DNA from: Alicyclobacillus kakegawensis NBRC 103104
GTDB taxonomy: Bacteria; Bacillota; Bacilli; Alicyclobacillales; Alicyclobacillaceae
Reading direction: 5' to 3'
NCBI RefSeq assembly: GCF_001552655.1
Contig: NZ_BCRP01000011.1
Span: forward strand, 56,755-120,754
DNA length: 64,000 bases
Positions 61,138-64,000 of this stretch are shown piece by piece (the first letter of the stretch is position 1; the number at the start of each line of letters is the position of its first letter). The position numbers were made by a program, and so were the translations under genes. The notes below the pieces were generated by a model. It did no database searches. It was not told the origin of the DNA and worked only from the letters and a program-made list of their open reading frames with translations.

Positions 61138-62256
61138 CTACAAGGAAGATCCGTCCGCTCTCGGGAGAAATTCGGCCACTGGCCCGCTTGGCCTTCCGAC
61201 GCTGGATTGCCCATACCTCGCAACCGATTCGCGAAACACCAATTCGCCTGCCAAGAGCAGCTTTTCCCGCGGAGTTTCCGGGTGTTCAAAGCGCCTTAGC
61301 AGCATGTCCACCGCGCGCATGCCCATCTGTTCCTTATCCACCCGAATGGTCGTCAGCTTGGGATGCACCTGGACCGCCTCGTCGATGTCGTCAAATCCTG
61401 TGACGGACACGTCCGCCGGCACGTTCAGGCCCACCTGGCCGAGGCCGTGGATGACGCTGATGGCGACTCCGTCATTGGCGCACACCAGCGCCGTCGGCAG
61501 ACTGCCTTCAGCCATCCGGGACCGCGCCCACTGGGCGATACGGCGCACATCCGCCCCCCTATCGCGCCCCACATCCCGCAGCAGTTCCGGCGATTGCGCA
61601 AGCGGAATCTGCGCCTCTTCCAGCGCCACCCGAAACCCCTCCCAGCGCATGCGAAAGCTCTGGGAGTAATGCAAGTCGCCGACAAACTGCAAACGTTGGT
61701 GGCCGCAAGCGATGAGGTATTCCGTCATGCGCTGTCCCGCCTCCATGTTGTCGGCCAAGATGCTGTCGCTGGGAATCGAGGAGCCCTGGTGGTCCACGAG
61801 AATGAACGGGATGCCAAGCTGATGAAGTTCCAACAACATGGGGCCGGGAATCATGCCGACGCCGACGATGCCAAGCAAGCCGTCAGGATTGAGCACCTGC
61901 AGCAGGTTCTCGGCCGAATGCTCCGTGATGATGATCATGCCGAGACCGCGGGCGCGGATGGCCTGCGTGATGCCATCGATGATGCGCCCCCAGTAGGGTG
62001 ATCCCCGGTGCTGGAAGCGGACGTTGGGCATCAGCACGACGATGGTGTTGCTCTTGCGTTGGCTCAGGCTGCGGCGCGAGCGCGCGGCCTGCTGCGGGGT
62101 TCCCTGCAGGAAATACCCCAACTGCATGGCAATCTTGACAATCCGTTGGCGGGTCTCTTCGCTCACTCCGCTTTGCCCTGATAACGCTTTCGAGACTGCG
62201 TATTTCGAAACCCCCGCCTGCTCCGCAATCTGTTGCATGGTCACACGTTTCGCCAC
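61138..62256 (-). CDS. LacI-family transcriptional regulator
   Basis: 372 residues from a GTG at 62256 after GGGGGGA. The LacI helix-turn-helix MQQIAEQAGVSKYAVSKALS and hinge (to about residue 60, QAARSRRSLSQRKSN) precede a sugar-binding domain with GIPFILVDHQG, LVCANDGVAISVIHGL and VTGFDDIDEA. It lies 64 bases after the beta-glucosidase gene on the same strand and probably regulates it together with the ABC transporter upstream. Confidence 0.92.
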   Translation of the reverse strand: MAKRVTMQQIAEQAGVSKYAVSKALSGQSGVSEETRQRIVKIAMQLGYFLQGTPQQAARSRRSLSQRKSNTIVVLMPNVRFQHRGSPYWGRIIDGITQAIRARGLGMIIITEHSAENLLQVLNPDGLLGIVGVGMIPGPMLLELHQLGIPFILVDHQGSSIPSDSILADNMEAGQRMTEYLIACGHQRLQFVGDLHYSQSFRMRWEGFRVALEEAQIPLAQSPELLRDVGRDRGADVRRIAQWARSRMAEGSLPTALVCANDGVAISVIHGLGQVGLNVPADVSVTGFDDIDEAVQVHPKLTTIRVDKEQMGMRAVDMLLRRFEHPETPREKLLLAGELVFRESVARYGQSSVGRPSGPVAEFLPRADGSSL

Positions 62257-62320
62257 GTCATTCCCCCCATCTGGCGCAGCTCTGCCGGAAGGGAGGCCGG
62301 GACGGCAGCCCCCCGCGCGG

Positions 62321-63679
62321 TCAGATACGCGCTTGTCTCCTGTGCGCCGCTATCTGCTCGCTGAACCAGCGACCGCTATCCTTGACAATCCGCTTCTGCG
62401 TGTCGTAATCGACGTAGACCATGCCAAACCGTTTCGAGTACCCCATCGCCCACTCAAAGTTGTCCAGGAACGACCAGAGAAAGTATCCCTTCAGGGGCCC
62501 GCCCTCGTCGATAAACCGTTTGGCCGCCTCCAGATGGTCAGCGATGTAGTCCAGGCGCCGCCGGTCCTGCACGCGGCCATCGACCGGTTCATCGGCAAAC
62601 GCGGCCCCGTTCTCGGTGATGTACAGCGGCAGCTCGCCGGTCACGCTCTTGATCCAAGTCAACAAGCGGTACAGGGAATCGGGATGAATCTCCCATCCCA
62701 TCTCCGTTCGGTTGTCCGCCGGCGCTTCCAGGGTCCGGATGCCGAAAGCAGCGTCGTCCGGATCGGCCGCGACGACACTGCGGGTGTAAAAGTTGATGCC
62801 CAGAAAATCAATCGCCTGCGAAATCACGTCGAAGTCTCCCGACCGGACGAAGTCAAACCGGCCCACCCGCTGTTCGACCATCCCCTGAAACGCCTCTGGA
62901 TAGCCGTGGCAGACAATCGGATCCAAGAACCAGCGGTTGTTGAACGCGTGCGACACTTCGGCCGCCGCCTGGTCCGCCGCGCTGTCGGTCGCCGCGTCCA
63001 CCCAGGTGAAGTTGAGCGTGATGCCAATCTCCCCTTTGTGGCGGCTCGCCCGATGCGCTTGCACGGCCAGGCCGTGCGAGTACAGGATGTGGTGCGCCGC
63101 CTGGAACGCCTCCCGCCAGTCGGTGTGGCCGGGGGCGTGCACGCCGAATCCGTGGCCGAGGAAAGCCGCGCACCACGGTTCATTGTGCGTGATGAACGAG
63201 GCGATCCCGTCGCCCAGCTGATCGCAGATGAGCAACGCGTACTCGGCGAAATACTCGGCGGTGTCCCGGTTGGCCCAGCCACCTTTATCCTGCAGCCACT
63301 GCGGCAGGTCCCAATGATACAAAGTGGCAAACGGGCGGATGTCCGCCGCCCGCAGGGCTTCCACGAGTCGCCGGTAAAAATCGAGGCCCCGCTCGTTTTT
63401 CACACCTTTTTCAGGGAAAATCCGCGGCCAGGCAATCGAAAAACGGTAGGCCGGGATGCCCAACTCTTTCATCAGCGCCACGTCTTCTTGGTAGCGGTGG
63501 TAGTGATCGCACGCCACATCGCCGGTGTGGCCCTGGTACACCTTGCCCGGAGTATGGGAAAACCGGTCCCAAATGGATTCTCCGCGCCCATCTTCGCGGA
63601 CCGCTCCTTCAATCTGATAAGACGCGGTCGCAGTGCCAAACAAAAAGCCGGGCGGAAACGCAATGAATGCTCGTATCAT
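62321..63679 (-). CDS. Beta-glucosidase, glycoside hydrolase family 1
   Basis: 452 residues from the ATG at 63679 with AGAGG about 10 bases upstream; a longer frame upstream crosses the ABC gene and is not used. The acid/base Glu167 lies in ITHNEPWC and the nucleophile Glu356 in YITENGAA. FLFGTATASYQIEGA at the N-terminus is typical. Phospho-beta-glucosidases carry a phosphate-binding Ser-x-Lys-x-Tyr loop near the C-terminus. Here the region reads WSFLDNFEWAMGYSKRFGMV, the form of unphosphorylated-substrate enzymes. It is cytoplasmic, with cello-oligosaccharides the likely substrate. Confidence 0.93.
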   Translation of the reverse strand: MIRAFIAFPPGFLFGTATASYQIEGAVREDGRGESIWDRFSHTPGKVYQGHTGDVACDHYHRYQEDVALMKELGIPAYRFSIAWPRIFPEKGVKNERGLDFYRRLVEALRAADIRPFATLYHWDLPQWLQDKGGWANRDTAEYFAEYALLICDQLGDGIASFITHNEPWCAAFLGHGFGVHAPGHTDWREAFQAAHHILYSHGLAVQAHRASRHKGEIGITLNFTWVDAATDSAADQAAAEVSHAFNNRWFLDPIVCHGYPEAFQGMVEQRVGRFDFVRSGDFDVISQAIDFLGINFYTRSVVAADPDDAAFGIRTLEAPADNRTEMGWEIHPDSLYRLLTWIKSVTGELPLYITENGAAFADEPVDGRVQDRRRLDYIADHLEAAKRFIDEGGPLKGYFLWSFLDNFEWAMGYSKRFGMVYVDYDTQKRIVKDSGRWFSEQIAAHRRQARI

Positions 63680-63737
63680 CAGCAGCCATCCTCTCTCAAA
63701 GCAATGGACACTGTTCAGATTAGCGTGATTCGCCCGC

Positions 63738-64000
63738 TTAGGCCAGCTCCTCCGCGAAGTGACAAGACACCAGGTGTCCAGGCTCGGGCTCCCGCAGCGC
63801 CGGCGTCTCCTCCCGGCAGCGCGCCCGCGCGAACGGGCAGCGGTGCGCAAACGGGCACCCGACACGCCCCTCCCGCAGGTCCGGCGCCTCGCTCGCCGTC
63901 TCCGGCAAGGCCGCCTGCCAGGAGCTCCCCGGCGTCGCCGCGAACAACAGCCGCGTGTACGGGTGCAGCGGCCGCTCCAGCAACCGCCGGCTGCCCGCTT
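63738..64000 (-). CDS. Oligopeptide/oligosaccharide ABC transporter ATPase, C-terminal part
   Basis: The reading frame enters from the right edge and stops at 63738, giving the last 87 or so residues. The sequence is the C-terminal oligo_HPY extension of Dpp/Opp ATPases: RPLHPYTRLLFAATP, then CPFAHRCPFARARC, a Cys cluster that can hold an iron-sulfur or metal site, then GHLVSCHF. Dpp-type systems also carry cellobiose and other beta-glucosides in some bacteria. That fits the beta-glucosidase gene 58 bases downstream. Confidence 0.88.
   Translation of the reverse strand, partial: AGSRRLLERPLHPYTRLLFAATPGSSWQAALPETASEAPDLREGRVGCPFAHRCPFARARCREETPALREPEPGHLVSCHFAEELA

Overview
The window looks like a piece of chromosome from a moderately GC-rich member of the Bacillales, plausibly an Alicyclobacillus-like genus. 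The evidence is a set of Bacillus-type families (YhbD/YhbE/YhbF, YcnI and YcnJ-like CopC-CopD, GlpP, a DUF3889 protein, HxlR and GntR-LacI regulators, a candidate CcpA cre site), strong AGGAGG-type ribosome binding sites, and frequent GTG and TTG starts. The genus is inference. I saw no rRNA, tRNA, CRISPR array, intact transposase or phage module. Two stretches (about 1-5.7 kb and 14.4-22.6 kb) are visibly more AT-rich than the rest and lie next to broken gene remnants, so they may have been acquired.

Layout. 1-5.7 kb: a minus-strand CoA-thioester catabolic operon (hydroxyacyl-CoA dehydrogenase, enoyl-CoA hydratase, thiolase, acyl-CoA ligase, aldehyde dehydrogenase) with a clear promoter. 6-9.9 kb: class Ia ribonucleotide reductase nrdA-nrdB, preceded by a terminator, a cobalamin riboswitch, and a promoter that carries an NrdR box in its spacer. 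10-11.5 kb: nagB and a SCO lipoprotein. 11.6-13.8 kb: a broken yhbD copy with an intact operator, then a DrrAB-type ABC exporter. 13.8-14.4 kb: gene remnants. 14.5-22.6 kb: a beta-mannoside utilisation operon (ROK repressor, sugar-binding lipoprotein, two permeases, GH130 phosphorylase, GH2 mannosidase). 23-27.6 kb: a copper and thiol-redox envelope cluster (CopC-CopD-YtkA fusion, YcnI, SCO, YtkA-like) with a divergent thioredoxin-fold lipoprotein.

27.7-34.7 kb: a second sugar ABC operon with a Gfo/Idh/MocA dehydrogenase and a sugar isomerase/epimerase, and a divergent GntR-LacI regulator. 34.8-41.6 kb: citramalate synthase, a ZIP metal transporter, and glpP-glpK-glpD. 41.6-45.8 kb: a small membrane protein, azlD-azlC with a divergent XRE-cupin regulator, msrA, a DUF3889 protein, and a fructose EIIA gene divergent from the next operon. 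46-49.4 kb: fruR-fruK-fruA. 49.6-57.2 kb: an Rpn-like nuclease, catalase with a PerR-type box, thyA-folA, an HxlR regulator, an Eis-like acetyltransferase and an MFS exporter. 57.2-60 kb: the yhbD-yhbE-yhbF bactofilin operon and a lone zinc-finger anti-sigma-like protein. 60-64 kb: a quinone-oxidoreductase-like protein, a LacI regulator, a GH1 beta-glucosidase and the end of an oligopeptide-type ABC ATPase.

The general theme is use of plant-derived carbon (mannosides, beta-glucosides, fructose, glycerol, CoA-activated acids), with many local regulators sitting next to recognisable operators. No wholly novel multi-gene system is evident. The most interesting signals are regulatory: the three-part control of nrdAB, the duplicated YhbD operator, the four-decamer fructose operator, and a glycerol kinase that lacks the histidine used for PTS control.
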